A stretch of DNA of 64,000 bases from JAHEKD01 sp965204695 (GTDB lineage Bacteria > Pseudomonadota > Gammaproteobacteria > Arenicellales > JAHEKD01), in NCBI GenBank assembly GCA_965204695.1, contig OZ242007.1, positions 1,612,001 through 1,676,000 of the forward strand, written 5' to 3'. The notes beneath the pieces are model-generated. The model was not told the origin of the DNA. It worked only from the letters and a program-made list of their open reading frames with translations, and searched no databases. Below, piece by piece: positions 51,791-61,613 of this stretch. The stretch's first letter is position 1; every line of letters begins with the position of its first letter. The translations under genes were made by a program, and so were the position numbers.

Positions 51791-53893
51791 CTATCCTTTA
51801 ACTCGCGAAATTTTTAACACCCCTTCCAGTGATCTGACTTTGCGCATTATTCGGGCTAAATGGATTCGATCTTCGACTTCAATCGTAAAACGAATAATTG
51901 AGAACTTGCCATCACGCTCTTCGACTGAAACGGTGTTGATATTGGAATTATTCTCCGCGATTGTCGCCGCCAAGGATGCCAGCACACCCGGCTTATTTTT
52001 AGTATCAATTCTTAAAGTGACTGGAAAATTTTTTTCAATGTCCTTTGCCCAGCTAACTGGAATCCATTTTTCTGGATGCTTGCTGTACTCAGTCCGATTA
52101 GGGCAGGTATGGGTGTGAATCACTACACCTTTACCTTCTGCAAAGTAACCTAAGATGTCATCTCCTGGAATAGGATGACAACAACGAGATAAGTTAACCA
52201 TTACTCCTTCTGAGCCTTCAATTGTCAACGGTGAGGGTTCGGCTTTAAGGCGCATGCCACACACTTCATCGATCAACTGATGCATCACCACTAACGGCAA
52301 GCGTTTACCCTGACCAATATCAGCCAGTAAATCATTCCAATCATCAAGTTCTATGCGCTCAAGTAAAGCCTGCTTACGTTCATCAGTAATAGTGTCTAAA
52401 GCCAGCCCTTCTTCCCTAAGCTCACGCTCAAGTAATTTTTCACCTAGTTTGACTGCATCAGTACGTTCATTACCTCTGAGAAAGCTACGCAAGCTGGCTC
52501 GCGCTTTTGCTGTCTTAACATAATTGAGCCATGTTGGTGATGGTTGACTGGTTTTGTCTGTATGAACCTTGACGTGGTCACCACTGGAAAGCTGGGTATA
52601 GAGGGGAACTGCTACATCATTAACTTCAACACCGACACAGGAGTTGCCAACCTCTGAGTGAATCGCATAGGCAAAATCCAAAGCTGTTGCACCTTGTGGC
52701 AGTTTTATAATGTCTCCTTTGGGGGTAAATACATATACTTCATCAGGAAATAAGTCGACTTTCAAATGTTCGAGGAATTCGCTCGGGTTACCCGCCTGTT
52801 TTTGTGTATCAAGCAAATCCACCAACCATTGCCTGGCATGTTCCTGTGGTGCAATTTCGCTTTCTTCACCAAAAGTCTTGTAATACCAGTGTGCCGCCAC
52901 GCCACTCTCGGATAAATGATGCATTTGCTCGGTGCGGATTTGAATTTCTAACAACTCGCCAAAGCTACCGAATACGGTGGTATGCAAAGACTGATAGCCG
53001 TTGATTTTGGGGATTGCGATGTAGTCTTTAAATCGATTAACTACAGGTTTATATAAACTGTGTATAGCACCTAAGGTTAAATAACATTGATCCCGGGTTT
53101 CGACAATGATTCTTAAGCCATAGATATCACGAATTTCATCCAATGAAACCTGTTTTTTCTGCATTTTGCGGTAAATGCTATAAACATTCTTTTTACGCCC
53201 ATCCACTCGCGCTTCGATTCCCGCCGCTTGTAGATGTTCTTTAATCGAAGCCTTGATTTTAGTCAGAATCGCTTTGCGATTGCCTTGTTTACGGTCTAGC
53301 GTCTTGACCAGCTTTTCATAACGCTTGGGATAAAGAATTTTGAAACTCAAATCCTGCAATTCATTGGCCCATTGATTTAAGCCTAATCGATGAGCAATTG
53401 GCGCAAAAATATCTAATGTTTGACCTGCTATACGGATTTGTTTATTGCGGGGCATGGAGTCAAGAGTACGCATATTGTGCAGTCGATCTGCCAACTTGAT
53501 CAACATAACTCTGATATCACGCGACATGGCCAGAAGCATTTTGCGAATATTCTCTGCCTCAGCATGCTCCTTGGTTTCAAACTCGATCTGACCAATCTTG
53601 GTTACTCCTTCAACAAGATCAGCAACTTCTTTATTAAATCTGGTTTCTAGCTCCTGATGCGTGAGTTCAGTGTCTTCAACCGTATCATGCAAAATCGCAG
53701 CAATTAAAGTGGCTTGATCTAAATGAAAATCAGCCAGCAAGCCGGCGACCTGAAGAGGATGAGTGATATAGGGTTCCCCGGATTTACGGAACTGATCGCG
53801 ATGGGCCCAGGCCCCTAGGTCATAGGCATTAAGTAAACCCGCAATAGCGGTATCATCAAGATAGGATTTTGCTTGAGTGATAAGATCATGCAC
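51791..53893 (-). CDS. spoT: Bifunctional (p)ppGpp synthetase/hydrolase SpoT
   Basis: SpoT makes and degrades the alarmone (p)ppGpp. The 700-aa protein has the hydrolase HD motif in AAILHDTVEDTE (about 57-68), so the hydrolase should be active; the synthetase region with RDIYGLRIIVETRDQ (about 240); a TGS domain (VFTPKGDIIKLPQGATALDFAY, about 385); and a C-terminal ACT domain. The start is GTG 53893, 40 bases after rpoZ; no ATG in frame is closer. It is the fourth gene of yicC-gmk-rpoZ-spoT. Confidence 0.97.
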   Translation of the reverse strand: MHDLITQAKSYLDDTAIAGLLNAYDLGAWAHRDQFRKSGEPYITHPLQVAGLLADFHLDQATLIAAILHDTVEDTELTHQELETRFNKEVADLVEGVTKIGQIEFETKEHAEAENIRKMLLAMSRDIRVMLIKLADRLHNMRTLDSMPRNKQIRIAGQTLDIFAPIAHRLGLNQWANELQDLSFKILYPKRYEKLVKTLDRKQGNRKAILTKIKASIKEHLQAAGIEARVDGRKKNVYSIYRKMQKKQVSLDEIRDIYGLRIIVETRDQCYLTLGAIHSLYKPVVNRFKDYIAIPKINGYQSLHTTVFGSFGELLEIQIRTEQMHHLSESGVAAHWYYKTFGEESEIAPQEHARQWLVDLLDTQKQAGNPSEFLEHLKVDLFPDEVYVFTPKGDIIKLPQGATALDFAYAIHSEVGNSCVGVEVNDVAVPLYTQLSSGDHVKVHTDKTSQPSPTWLNYVKTAKARASLRSFLRGNERTDAVKLGEKLLERELREEGLALDTITDERKQALLERIELDDWNDLLADIGQGKRLPLVVMHQLIDEVCGMRLKAEPSPLTIEGSEGVMVNLSRCCHPIPGDDILGYFAEGKGVVIHTHTCPNRTEYSKHPEKWIPVSWAKDIEKNFPVTLRIDTKNKPGVLASLAATIAENNSNINTVSVEERDGKFSIIRFTIEVEDRIHLARIMRKVRSLEGVLKISRVKG

Positions 53894-53933
53894 CGCCTGC
53901 GGATATTGCGGCGGAGCATGATGTAAAGCTGTG

Positions 53934-54290
53934 TTATTGCTCGACAGGTTCTTGGTCTTGCTCTTGATCGCTACTTAGTTCATCTTCTTCAGCTTCGGTT
54001 TCCGCTAACAACATGCGTACTTCTTCAGCGATTGAGTCAACTTCTTCTTGACCTTCAACTTCTTCTGTTTCAATAAACAGATCCGGCTCATCCGGTTCCT
54101 GTAAAATATCTTTGCTGATCAACCCTTCTGCGATTTCACGCAGCGCGATGACAGTTGGTTTATCATTTTCTTCTGGAACTAATGCCTCAACGCCAAAGGT
54201 CAATTGACGAGCGCGTTTGGTCGCCAATAATACTAATTCGAATCGATTGTCTACATACTCCAGACAATCTTCCACGGTTACACGTGCCAT
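53934..54290 (-). CDS. rpoZ: RNA polymerase omega subunit, with a long acidic tail
   Basis: Omega helps RNA polymerase assembly and forms part of a ppGpp site with beta prime. The 118-aa protein starts MARVTVEDCLEYVDNRFELVLLATKRARQL and has IALREIAEGLI. The usual omega is about 80-90 aa; here about 35 residues rich in Glu and Asp follow (EEVEGQEEVDSIAEEV to the end). It lies between gmk and spoT, as in most gammaproteobacteria. Confidence 0.97.
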   Translation of the reverse strand: MARVTVEDCLEYVDNRFELVLLATKRARQLTFGVEALVPEENDKPTVIALREIAEGLISKDILQEPDEPDLFIETEEVEGQEEVDSIAEEVRMLLAETEAEEDELSSDQEQDQEPVEQ

Positions 54291-54374
54291 AATTCACCTT
54301 GAGATTAATATAGTCTTAGATATAACTTGAAATATACCATAGAAACAATGATTTAAACCTAATATGATGGTTTC

Positions 54375-55007
54375 TCAGACGCTATTTTCCATCAAGTCAG
54401 CGACAAAATCATCAACCGCTTTCAAGTCTATGTGTGCTTGATACGGTTGGTTATAAACTATTGATTTCAATTCTAGGTAGGCCTGGTCAAAATCATCATT
54501 GACGATTACAAAATCATAATCCTTATAATGGCTAATTTGATTTAACGCATCTTGCATACGACGATTAATGATTTTCTCACTATCTTGCCCTCTGTTTGTT
54601 AATCTGGCATGCAAAGCATCTTTTGAGGGAGGCAAAATGAAAATACTGACTGAATCTGGCATCAACCTACGAATATTCTGCGCTCCCTGCCAATCAATTT
54701 CCAGCAATACGTGTTTACCTTGATCCAATAAAACTTGTACAGCTTGTTTTGAAGTGCCATAAAATTTATCAAATACTTCAGCGTATTCTAAAAAACCATC
54801 GGCATGAATTAATTGCTCAAACTCAGGCTGACTGACAAAATGATAATCTTTCCCGTCTTCTTCTCCCGGTCTTGGAGCGCGGGTAGTATGCGAGACTGCA
54901 ACGGCAATATCATCATGCTCAGTAATTAATCGTCTTGACAAAGACGTTTTGCCCGCACCAGAAGGTGCTGAAATAATAATCAAACGGGAATCTTGTTGGC
55001 CAATCAT
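54375..55007 (-). CDS. gmk: Guanylate kinase
   Basis: Gmk phosphorylates GMP to GDP. The 210-aa protein has the P-loop SAPSGAGKTSL, the GMP-binding VSHTTRAPRPGEEDGKDYHFV and EIDWQGAQNIR. It overlaps yicC by 4 bases and precedes rpoZ, the standard order. Confidence 0.98.
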   Translation of the reverse strand: MIGQQDSRLIIISAPSGAGKTSLSRRLITEHDDIAVAVSHTTRAPRPGEEDGKDYHFVSQPEFEQLIHADGFLEYAEVFDKFYGTSKQAVQVLLDQGKHVLLEIDWQGAQNIRRLMPDSVSIFILPPSKDALHARLTNRGQDSEKIINRRMQDALNQISHYKDYDFVIVNDDFDQAYLELKSIVYNQPYQAHIDLKAVDDFVADLMENSV

Positions 55008-55861
55008 TCTATGTTCTGCACCTGTTCACGCATTTGCTCGATTAAAACCTTCATTTCGACTGAAGCGTTGTTTAATCTTACGTCGACGGATTTTGAGGTC
55101 AGTGTATTGGCTTCGCGATTTAATTCCTGCATTAAAAAGTCCAAACGACGTCCAGCTGCTTGTTGTGTATCCAAGATCTTCTGAACTTCTCCCAAGTGAA
55201 CCTCAAGCCGGTCCAATTCTTCGGCTATATCTTGCTTGCCCAGGAAAATAACCAACTCTTGTTCTAGTCTGTGCGAATCAATTTCAACGTCCATTTGCTC
55301 TAGCTTGTCCTGAAAATTCTGCCTGAATAATTGGCTGACTTCAGACAGAATTTTTCTCACATCGTTAACGATAGATTGAATTTCAGTTGCTTTTTGCGTG
55401 AGTAACTGTTTGATTTTATTACCTTCAACCTCACGTTGTTGTTGCAATTCCTCAATTGCATTTTTTAGTAACGCTGACAGGCTTTGTGTCATTTGCACTT
55501 CATCCTGACTCGTCATTTCCAATACGCCCGGCCAGTTTAGAATTTCCGCAGTGGTTAAGGTTTTTAAGTCAGTATTTCTTTCACCTAATTGTTGTTGCAA
55601 TTCCAGCAGTTGGTCAACAGTATTTTGATTAAGGCTGATTTGGTTAGTCAGTGTAGGCTGATATTTGAGCGTCATATCGACACGGCCACGGCTCAAGCTA
55701 TCGGCCAGCATCTGTCTGGCTTTAGGCTCAAAAAATCTCAGCTCTTCAGCAAGGCGCATATTAAGATCAAGATAACGGTGATTGACAGTGCGCATTTCCA
55801 AATTTACTGAGCCCCACTGCGCCGTCATTTCCTGACGTGAAAAGGCAGTCATACTTTTCAT
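55004..55861 (-). CDS. yicC: YicC/YloC-family endoribonuclease
   Basis: This 285-aa protein starts MKSMTAFSRQE, has NHRYLDLNMRLAEELRFFE and SRGRVDMTLKY, and ends with LIEQMREQVQNIE, all typical of YicC. The family has been shown to cut RNA in E. coli. It is divergent from rph and first in the leftward transcript with gmk-rpoZ-spoT. Confidence 0.95.
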   Translation of the reverse strand: MKSMTAFSRQEMTAQWGSVNLEMRTVNHRYLDLNMRLAEELRFFEPKARQMLADSLSRGRVDMTLKYQPTLTNQISLNQNTVDQLLELQQQLGERNTDLKTLTTAEILNWPGVLEMTSQDEVQMTQSLSALLKNAIEELQQQREVEGNKIKQLLTQKATEIQSIVNDVRKILSEVSQLFRQNFQDKLEQMDVEIDSHRLEQELVIFLGKQDIAEELDRLEVHLGEVQKILDTQQAAGRRLDFLMQELNREANTLTSKSVDVRLNNASVEMKVLIEQMREQVQNIE

Positions 55862-56000
55862 GATTTGATTCCAACTTGTTTATCGGACTTAAATCACAGG
55901 TTTCATTACCTGTCGATTCAAGTGCTGCGATCTTACCATTATTGGCTTGTCAACGTTTACGACTATGAGAAAATACCAGCAAATTAACAGGGGAATTTTT

Positions 56001-56723
56001 ATGTCATTTAGGCCAAGTGGTAGAACTGTTGATCAAATGCGCGATATCAGCATTACCAGAGAATACACAAAGCACGCCGAAGGATCGGTATTGATAGAAT
56101 TTGGTGAAACTAAGGTTATCTGTACTGCCAGTGTAGATGATCGTGTGCCCCCCTTTCTTAAAGGACAAGGCAGTGGCTGGATTACCGCCGAATACGGTAT
56201 GTTACCTCGAGCTACCGGCACCAGGGCAATGCGTGAAGCCGCTAAGGGCAAACAAACTGGCCGTACTCAGGAGATCCAACGACTAATAGGTCGTTCTTTG
56301 CGTGCCTGTGTTGACCTCAAAAAGCTCGGCGAGCGCACTATCACCATGGATTGTGATGTAATTCAAGCAGACGGCGGTACCCGTACTGCTTCAATTACAG
56401 GCGCATTTGTGGCATTGATTGATGCAATGAATTATTTAATTGAGGTGCAGGAAATTAAACAATCTCCTGTAATTTCCCAAGTTGCCTCCGTATCTGTCGG
56501 TGTTTTCAATGATCAAGTTATCCTCGATCTGGACTATGCTGAGGATAGCAAAGCCGAGACAGATATGAATGTGGTGATGAACGATAAAGGTGATTTTGTT
56601 GAAGTGCAAGGTACGGCAGAAGGAGTTGCTTTTAGTCGTGATCAAATTAATACAATGCTCGACTACGCCAAAAAGGGGATTGATGAGTTAGTTGATTTGC
56701 AGCGTCAGGCTCTCGAACTCTAA
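56001..56723 (+). CDS. rph: Ribonuclease PH
   Basis: RNase PH trims the 3' ends of tRNA precursors using phosphate. The 240-aa protein has RPSGRTVDQMRDISI, GWITAEYGMLPRAT, TGRTQEIQRLIGRSLR and the catalytic Asp region DCDVIQADGGTR. ATG 56001 follows AGGGGAA and gives the usual N-terminus; the frame is open further up to 55947. It shares one base with rdgB. Confidence 0.98.
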   Translation: MSFRPSGRTVDQMRDISITREYTKHAEGSVLIEFGETKVICTASVDDRVPPFLKGQGSGWITAEYGMLPRATGTRAMREAAKGKQTGRTQEIQRLIGRSLRACVDLKKLGERTITMDCDVIQADGGTRTASITGAFVALIDAMNYLIEVQEIKQSPVISQVASVSVGVFNDQVILDLDYAEDSKAETDMNVVMNDKGDFVEVQGTAEGVAFSRDQINTMLDYAKKGIDELVDLQRQALEL

Positions 56724-57328
56724 TGAGCAATGAAATTGTGTTGGCCAGTAATAACGTTGGCAAAATAGCGGAATTCAACGACTTACTCTCACCATTTAAT
56801 TTACAAGTTATTGCTCAAGCTGAACTTGGTGTTGATGAAGCCCAAGAAACCGGCCTGAGCTTTGTTGAGAATGCTATATTAAAGGCTCGTCACGCAAGTC
56901 ATATTACTGGCTTGCCTGCGATTGCTGATGATTCAGGACTTGAGGTTGCGGTTTTAGATGGTCAACCCGGTATTTATTCAGCCCGATTTGCCGGAGAAAA
57001 TGCGACAGACCAAGACAACAATCTCAAATTATTACAACAGCTTGAAGACAACACTAATCGTGAAGCAAATTTTCGTTGTGTTATGGTCTATATGCAGCAG
57101 AGCAATGACCCCAGTCCGATAATCGCTGAGGGCATTCTTAACGGCGAAATAATCAGCAAACCTAGAGGTGAAAACGGCTTTGGTTATGATCCGATTTTTT
57201 GGGTACCTGAATTAAATAAAACCTGTGCAGAGTTATCAAAAGATCAGAAAAACAAGGTCAGTCACCGGGCCAAGGCTACTCAAACTTTGCTTGACAAGCT
57301 GATAGCCAACAACATCATAAACACTTAA
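56723..57328 (+). CDS. rdgB: XTP/dITP diphosphatase (RdgB/HAM1)
   Basis: RdgB removes ITP and XTP from the nucleotide pool. The 201-aa protein begins IVLASNNVGKIAEFNDLL and has ADDSGLEVAVLDGQPGIYSARFAG and GENGFGYDPIFW. It overlaps rph by one base (TAATG). It is preceded by rph, as in many relatives. Confidence 0.98.
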   Translation: MSNEIVLASNNVGKIAEFNDLLSPFNLQVIAQAELGVDEAQETGLSFVENAILKARHASHITGLPAIADDSGLEVAVLDGQPGIYSARFAGENATDQDNNLKLLQQLEDNTNREANFRCVMVYMQQSNDPSPIIAEGILNGEIISKPRGENGFGYDPIFWVPELNKTCAELSKDQKNKVSHRAKATQTLLDKLIANNIINT

Positions 57329-57359
57329 AATTCGGCACACTTACAAAGCATCTATAATC

Positions 57360-58097
57360 ATGAAAAAATTAGTTTTATTACGCCACGGTCAAAGTGAATG
57401 GAATTTATCAAATCGATTTACCGGTTGGGTGGATGTCGATCTTTCCGAGCGCGGAATTAACGAAGCTAAACAAGCAGGAGAACTACTTAAACAAGAAGGC
57501 TTTATCTTCGATATTGCTCATACTTCTGTACTCAAACGAGCGATTCGCACCTTGTGGCTGGCCTTGGATGAACTTGACCAAATGTGGTTGCCGGTTAGGA
57601 AATCCTGGAAACTGAATGAGCGCCATTACGGTGCCTTGCAAGGATTAAATAAAGCAGAAACTGTAGCTAAACACGGTGAAGAACAAGTGCACAAATGGCG
57701 TCGTGGCTATGCCATTAAACCTCCGGCAGTCGATGAAAATAATCAGATGCATCCCGGCCAAGATATGCGTTACCAAGGAATTGAAAATTTGCCGGCCACT
57801 GAGTCGTTGGCCACTACCTTAGATCGGGTTATTCCTTACTGGAATGAGCAAATCGTACCAGATTTAGAGCAGGACAAGACCGTAATCATTGCGGCTCATG
57901 GTAATAGCTTACGCGCCTTGGTTAAGCACATCGATAATATTTCTGACGAAGAAATTATGGGGCTAAACATCCCCACCGGTATTCCATTGGTTTATGAATT
58001 TGATAATGAACTCAAACCGTTAAAGCATTATTATCTGGGCGATCAGGAAAAATTAAAGGCAGCGGTTAATGAGGTTTCTAATCAAACCAAACAGTGA
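57360..58097 (+). CDS. gpmA: 2,3-bisphosphoglycerate-dependent phosphoglycerate mutase
   Basis: GpmA converts 3-phosphoglycerate to 2-phosphoglycerate in glycolysis. The 245-aa protein has the phosphohistidine motif VLLRHGQSEWN, then RFTGWVDVDLSERG, ERHYGALQGLNKAET and a second His in IIAAHGNSLR. It overlaps the Nudix gene by 4 bases. Confidence 0.97.
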   Translation: MKKLVLLRHGQSEWNLSNRFTGWVDVDLSERGINEAKQAGELLKQEGFIFDIAHTSVLKRAIRTLWLALDELDQMWLPVRKSWKLNERHYGALQGLNKAETVAKHGEEQVHKWRRGYAIKPPAVDENNQMHPGQDMRYQGIENLPATESLATTLDRVIPYWNEQIVPDLEQDKTVIIAAHGNSLRALVKHIDNISDEEIMGLNIPTGIPLVYEFDNELKPLKHYYLGDQEKLKAAVNEVSNQTKQ

Positions 58098-58618
58098 GTG
58101 AACGTAAACAAATCTACAAAGGCAAAATCGTTGATTTAGGCTTGGAAACTGTTCAGATCAGCCCTGATAAACCCGCTGCAACGCTTGAAATCGTACGCCA
58201 CCCCGGTGGTGCGGTAGTTGTTGCGATCAACGAGAAGAATGAAATCTGCTTATTAAAACAATATCGTCATGCCGTGGGCCAATGGTTGTGGGAATTGCCA
58301 GCCGGAAAAATCGATAACAAGGAATCGCCTGCACAAACAATTAAACGTGAATTGGAAGAAGAAGCCGGCGTAATCGCACACAGATGGGATGAACTTGGTG
58401 TAACGGTGCCTTCTCCTGGCATTCTGGACGAAGTCTTGTATCTTTATCTAGCCGCCGATTTAACACCATCACAAAGCAATCATGAATTACATGAATACAT
58501 CGAAATCCATTGGCTAGACCTGGATCAAGCTGTCGAAATGGCGCTGAGTAATGAAATTATTGATGCTAAAAGCATCATCGCCCTATTACGGGCTAAAGCA
58601 TTTTTGCAAAAAGCCTGA
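58094..58618 (+). CDS. Nudix hydrolase, ADP-ribose pyrophosphatase-like
   Basis: The 174-aa protein has a full Nudix box: GKIDNKESPAQTIKRELEEE followed by AGV, matching G-x5-E-x7-R-E-U-x-E-E-x-G-U. The length and the QYRHAVGQWLWELPAGK region resemble ADP-ribose or GDP-mannose pyrophosphatases (NudF type). The start is GTG 58094, whose overlap with the gpmA stop fits coupling. Confidence 0.92.
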   Translation: MSERKQIYKGKIVDLGLETVQISPDKPAATLEIVRHPGGAVVVAINEKNEICLLKQYRHAVGQWLWELPAGKIDNKESPAQTIKRELEEEAGVIAHRWDELGVTVPSPGILDEVLYLYLAADLTPSQSNHELHEYIEIHWLDLDQAVEMALSNEIIDAKSIIALLRAKAFLQKA

Positions 58619-58619
58619 C

Positions 58620-59840
58620 ATGCGTAAACTAATCTTCAGCATATTGCTGATTTTGCTGGTGATGCCTGCCATTTTATCTTTTGCGGCAAAGTATTATTTA
58701 CAAAATGAATTGATTGATAATTTTGCTGCTGATGCTGAGATTGGAAAACTTGATTTCGAACATGGCTGGTTTAATTCAACAGCTCAACTTGTGCTGAAAT
58801 TTAAGCAGCAGAATTTGGTTATCGAGACTAACAATCAAATTCAACATGGGCCTATCATCTGGTCAAACCTGTTCGAAACCCCTTTGCGCTCCTTTGCTTT
58901 GTATAAGGTTAATACGGACTTTAATCTAACCACTAATCGCAGTGCTATTGCTTTGAGTGAGCAGCCCGGTTCAGCGATTACCTGGGTTAATTATTTGGGT
59001 GAGAGTCATCCGCAAATCCACCACCGGGGACTGGATCTTTCCATTTTTCAAACTAGGGTTTTTGCTGACCTGGCTGATATTGAGGCCCATATCTCCAATA
59101 ATGGTGACGTCGCTGCTTCGATCAAAACCAATCAACTGGAATTCAGCGATGCTTGGCAAAATTTTTATTTGGTTAAACCTGAAATTGAAATCAAGTTAAA
59201 CCCTGATTTTCCAATTCCAACAACCTTAAAATTAAAAACAATAAACTTTTCCAGCCAGTTAGCGAATGATAATTATCAAGCTGGAGGACTACAGTTTAAC
59301 AGCCGGATTGAACACGATAACGATGCTTACCATTTGCTATCAAACCTTGAAATTGAATTGTTGAATATTAATCAAGCCGCTATCTCTAATATCACTACTG
59401 AACTATCTGTCACCAATCTCGACCAACAGCTGATTGATTTTTTCAATCAAAATTACTTTTCAATTTCGACAGCAGTACAAAATAATCAATGGCTGGTATT
59501 GCTAAAACATTTCTCCGATCTGCTTAAATTAATCAACCATAACCAGCCTGAAATAAAGTTTACTCTACTAGGGCAAGCAGAAGACCAACCGATTAAAGTG
59601 GATTTCTCCACTCGCTTATTAACACAGGATGGAACTGAATTGAATCCGTTCTCATTATTAGAGAATTTAAAAGCACAGTTGGAAACACAACTGCCCAAAA
59701 CCCTGATAGCTAAACTCAATCAAATCGATATAGTTCGGTTTCTGGAGTCTATGCTGGAAAAAGGCTTGTTAATTGAGAAACATCAATCGTATTATGCAAG
59801 CCTTAGTTTTGAAAATACTAAATTAAAAGTTAAACATTAA
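58620..59840 (+). CDS. DUF945 (YdgA-like) exported protein
   Basis: This 406-aa protein starts MRKLIFSILLILLVMPAILSFAAKYY, a signal or anchor, and has AEIGKLDFEHGWFNSTAQ, typical of DUF945 (E. coli YdgA and YihF). The rest is beta-rich and weakly conserved. It is probably periplasmic. ATG 58620 is one base after the Nudix stop; an upstream extension of 23 codons has no signal. Function unknown. Confidence 0.85.
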   Translation: MRKLIFSILLILLVMPAILSFAAKYYLQNELIDNFAADAEIGKLDFEHGWFNSTAQLVLKFKQQNLVIETNNQIQHGPIIWSNLFETPLRSFALYKVNTDFNLTTNRSAIALSEQPGSAITWVNYLGESHPQIHHRGLDLSIFQTRVFADLADIEAHISNNGDVAASIKTNQLEFSDAWQNFYLVKPEIEIKLNPDFPIPTTLKLKTINFSSQLANDNYQAGGLQFNSRIEHDNDAYHLLSNLEIELLNINQAAISNITTELSVTNLDQQLIDFFNQNYFSISTAVQNNQWLVLLKHFSDLLKLINHNQPEIKFTLLGQAEDQPIKVDFSTRLLTQDGTELNPFSLLENLKAQLETQLPKTLIAKLNQIDIVRFLESMLEKGLLIEKHQSYYASLSFENTKLKVKH

Positions 59841-60818
59841 ATGAAACCCAGCATATTGGCATTAACACCGGGGGAACCAGCCGGCATCGGCCTGGATCTG
59901 GCGGCGATGATCGCACAACGCCAACATGACTATTGCCTGGTTGCTATTGCAGATTCAAGTGCCTTAACAGAACGCGCCAATCTCCTCGGACTTACTTTAC
60001 ATATTAAAGAATTCACCGGCGTGCGATCTAACCCTGGTGAACTTCAAGTCATACCGGTTAATTGCCCTCACTCAGTCAATCCGGGAGAGTTAAATCAAGC
60101 AAACGCAAATTATGTACTTGAAACTATAGAATCTGCCATACAAGGCTGTTTGTCCGGTCAATTCGACGCACTGGTGACCGGTCCAATTCAAAAAAGTATT
60201 ATTAACGAAGCCGGGATTGCTTTTTCCGGACATACTGAATTTCTAGCTGAAAAAACCAGTGCCAAACTGCCGGTCATGATGCTGGCCAATGAGAAGCTTA
60301 AGGTCGCATTGGTCACCACGCATTTACCCCTTCAAGATGTTGCTCAAGCAATTACAGCGGGAAAAGTACAAACAGTTATCGAAATCACTCATGCTGATTT
60401 AATCAATAAGTTCGGCATCGACAAACCTCGAATAGCAGTCTGCGGACTCAATCCACATGCTGGGGAAAGTGGCCATTTGGGAATGCAGGAAATCCAATTT
60501 ATTACACCACTAATTGAAAAACTTAAAGCCAGTGGTTTTGATTTAATTGGCCCCTTACCTGCCGATACAGCTTTTACTCCGAAAATACTGGATGAAGTTG
60601 ACACCGTTATTGCCATGTATCATGACCAGGGCTTGCCTGTTGTCAAGGCGCTGGGTTTTGGTGAAACAGTCAACATTACTCTAGGGCTAGCAATTATTCG
60701 AACCTCAGTTGATCATGGTACGGCTTTGCCGCTAGCCGGAACCGGAAATATTGAAATTAGCAGTTTGATGGCGGCATTAAATATGGCTGACAAAATGGTC
60801 AGGCAAAAGACCCCATGA
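59841..60818 (+). CDS. pdxA: 4-hydroxythreonine-4-phosphate dehydrogenase
   Basis: PdxA oxidises 4-phosphohydroxy-threonine in the DXP-dependent pyridoxal phosphate pathway. The 325-aa protein has LTPGEPAGIGLDL, FSGHTEFLAEK with a metal His, CGLNPHAGESGHLG and MYHDQGLPVVK, all conserved. It starts right after the DUF945 gene and overlaps rsmA by 4 bases, the classic pdxA-rsmA pair. Confidence 0.98.
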   Translation: MKPSILALTPGEPAGIGLDLAAMIAQRQHDYCLVAIADSSALTERANLLGLTLHIKEFTGVRSNPGELQVIPVNCPHSVNPGELNQANANYVLETIESAIQGCLSGQFDALVTGPIQKSIINEAGIAFSGHTEFLAEKTSAKLPVMMLANEKLKVALVTTHLPLQDVAQAITAGKVQTVIEITHADLINKFGIDKPRIAVCGLNPHAGESGHLGMQEIQFITPLIEKLKASGFDLIGPLPADTAFTPKILDEVDTVIAMYHDQGLPVVKALGFGETVNITLGLAIIRTSVDHGTALPLAGTGNIEISSLMAALNMADKMVRQKTP

Positions 60819-61588
60819 ATGGTCATGTTCCACGCAAGCGGTTCGGACAACACTTTTTACATGACCAACGTGTAATCGGACGAATCATTGATTCTTTAAA
60901 CATTGGCCCAAAGGATCAGTGGATGGAAATCGGACCCGGACAAGCTGCACTGACTGAATTTCTTGTTGATAAAACCAATCGGTTGACCTTGATTGAAATT
61001 GACCGTGATTTAGCTGCACAATTGAGCATCCGCTTTCGAGATCATAATATTAATGTTGTAAATGAAGATATATTGAAAGTCGATTTACAAAATCTGGCTA
61101 ACACAGCAAGTAAACTACGCCTGGTTGGTAATCTGCCTTACAACATCTCCACACCGATTTTTTTTCATTTAGCCAAATTCGTGAATTTGATCAGTGACAT
61201 GACTTTTATGATCCCAAAAGAAGTCGCTGAGCGGCTTTTAGCATCACCGGGAAATAAAACTTACGGTAGATTAACGCTTTCAGCGGGCCTGCGATTTGAA
61301 ATCACCAAACTGTTTGATGTTGGCAAAGGTGCATTTAATCCTCCTCCCAAAGTTGAGTCCAGCGTCATTCGAATGACTCCGCACCCTCATCAAATCAGAC
61401 AAGATCTAGCGTTAAAGTTTGACGGATTAGTAAAATCTGCATTTCTCAAACGTCGTAAAACCCTAAAAAACAGTCTGAATTTACTGGTCTGCCAGCAAGA
61501 CTTCGAACAAACCGGAATCGACCCGGGTCAGCGAGCCGAGGCACTCACCATTAATGATTTTTTAAAGCTTGCACGGCAAGTGCTATAA
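60815..61588 (+). CDS. rsmA: 16S rRNA (adenine-1518/1519) dimethyltransferase RsmA (KsgA)
   Basis: RsmA dimethylates two adenines near the 3' end of 16S rRNA. The 257-aa protein starts VPRKRFGQHFLHD and has the SAM motif MEIGPGQAALTEFL, IEIDRDLA and the catalytic NLPYNIS. It overlaps pdxA by 4 bases. Its stop codon lies in a TATAAT that may serve as the -10 of the next gene. Confidence 0.98.
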   Translation: MNGHVPRKRFGQHFLHDQRVIGRIIDSLNIGPKDQWMEIGPGQAALTEFLVDKTNRLTLIEIDRDLAAQLSIRFRDHNINVVNEDILKVDLQNLANTASKLRLVGNLPYNISTPIFFHLAKFVNLISDMTFMIPKEVAERLLASPGNKTYGRLTLSAGLRFEITKLFDVGKGAFNPPPKVESSVIRMTPHPHQIRQDLALKFDGLVKSAFLKRRKTLKNSLNLLVCQQDFEQTGIDPGQRAEALTINDFLKLARQVL

Positions 61589-61613
61589 TTCGCGCCGGCA
61601 AGGAATCAGGTAA

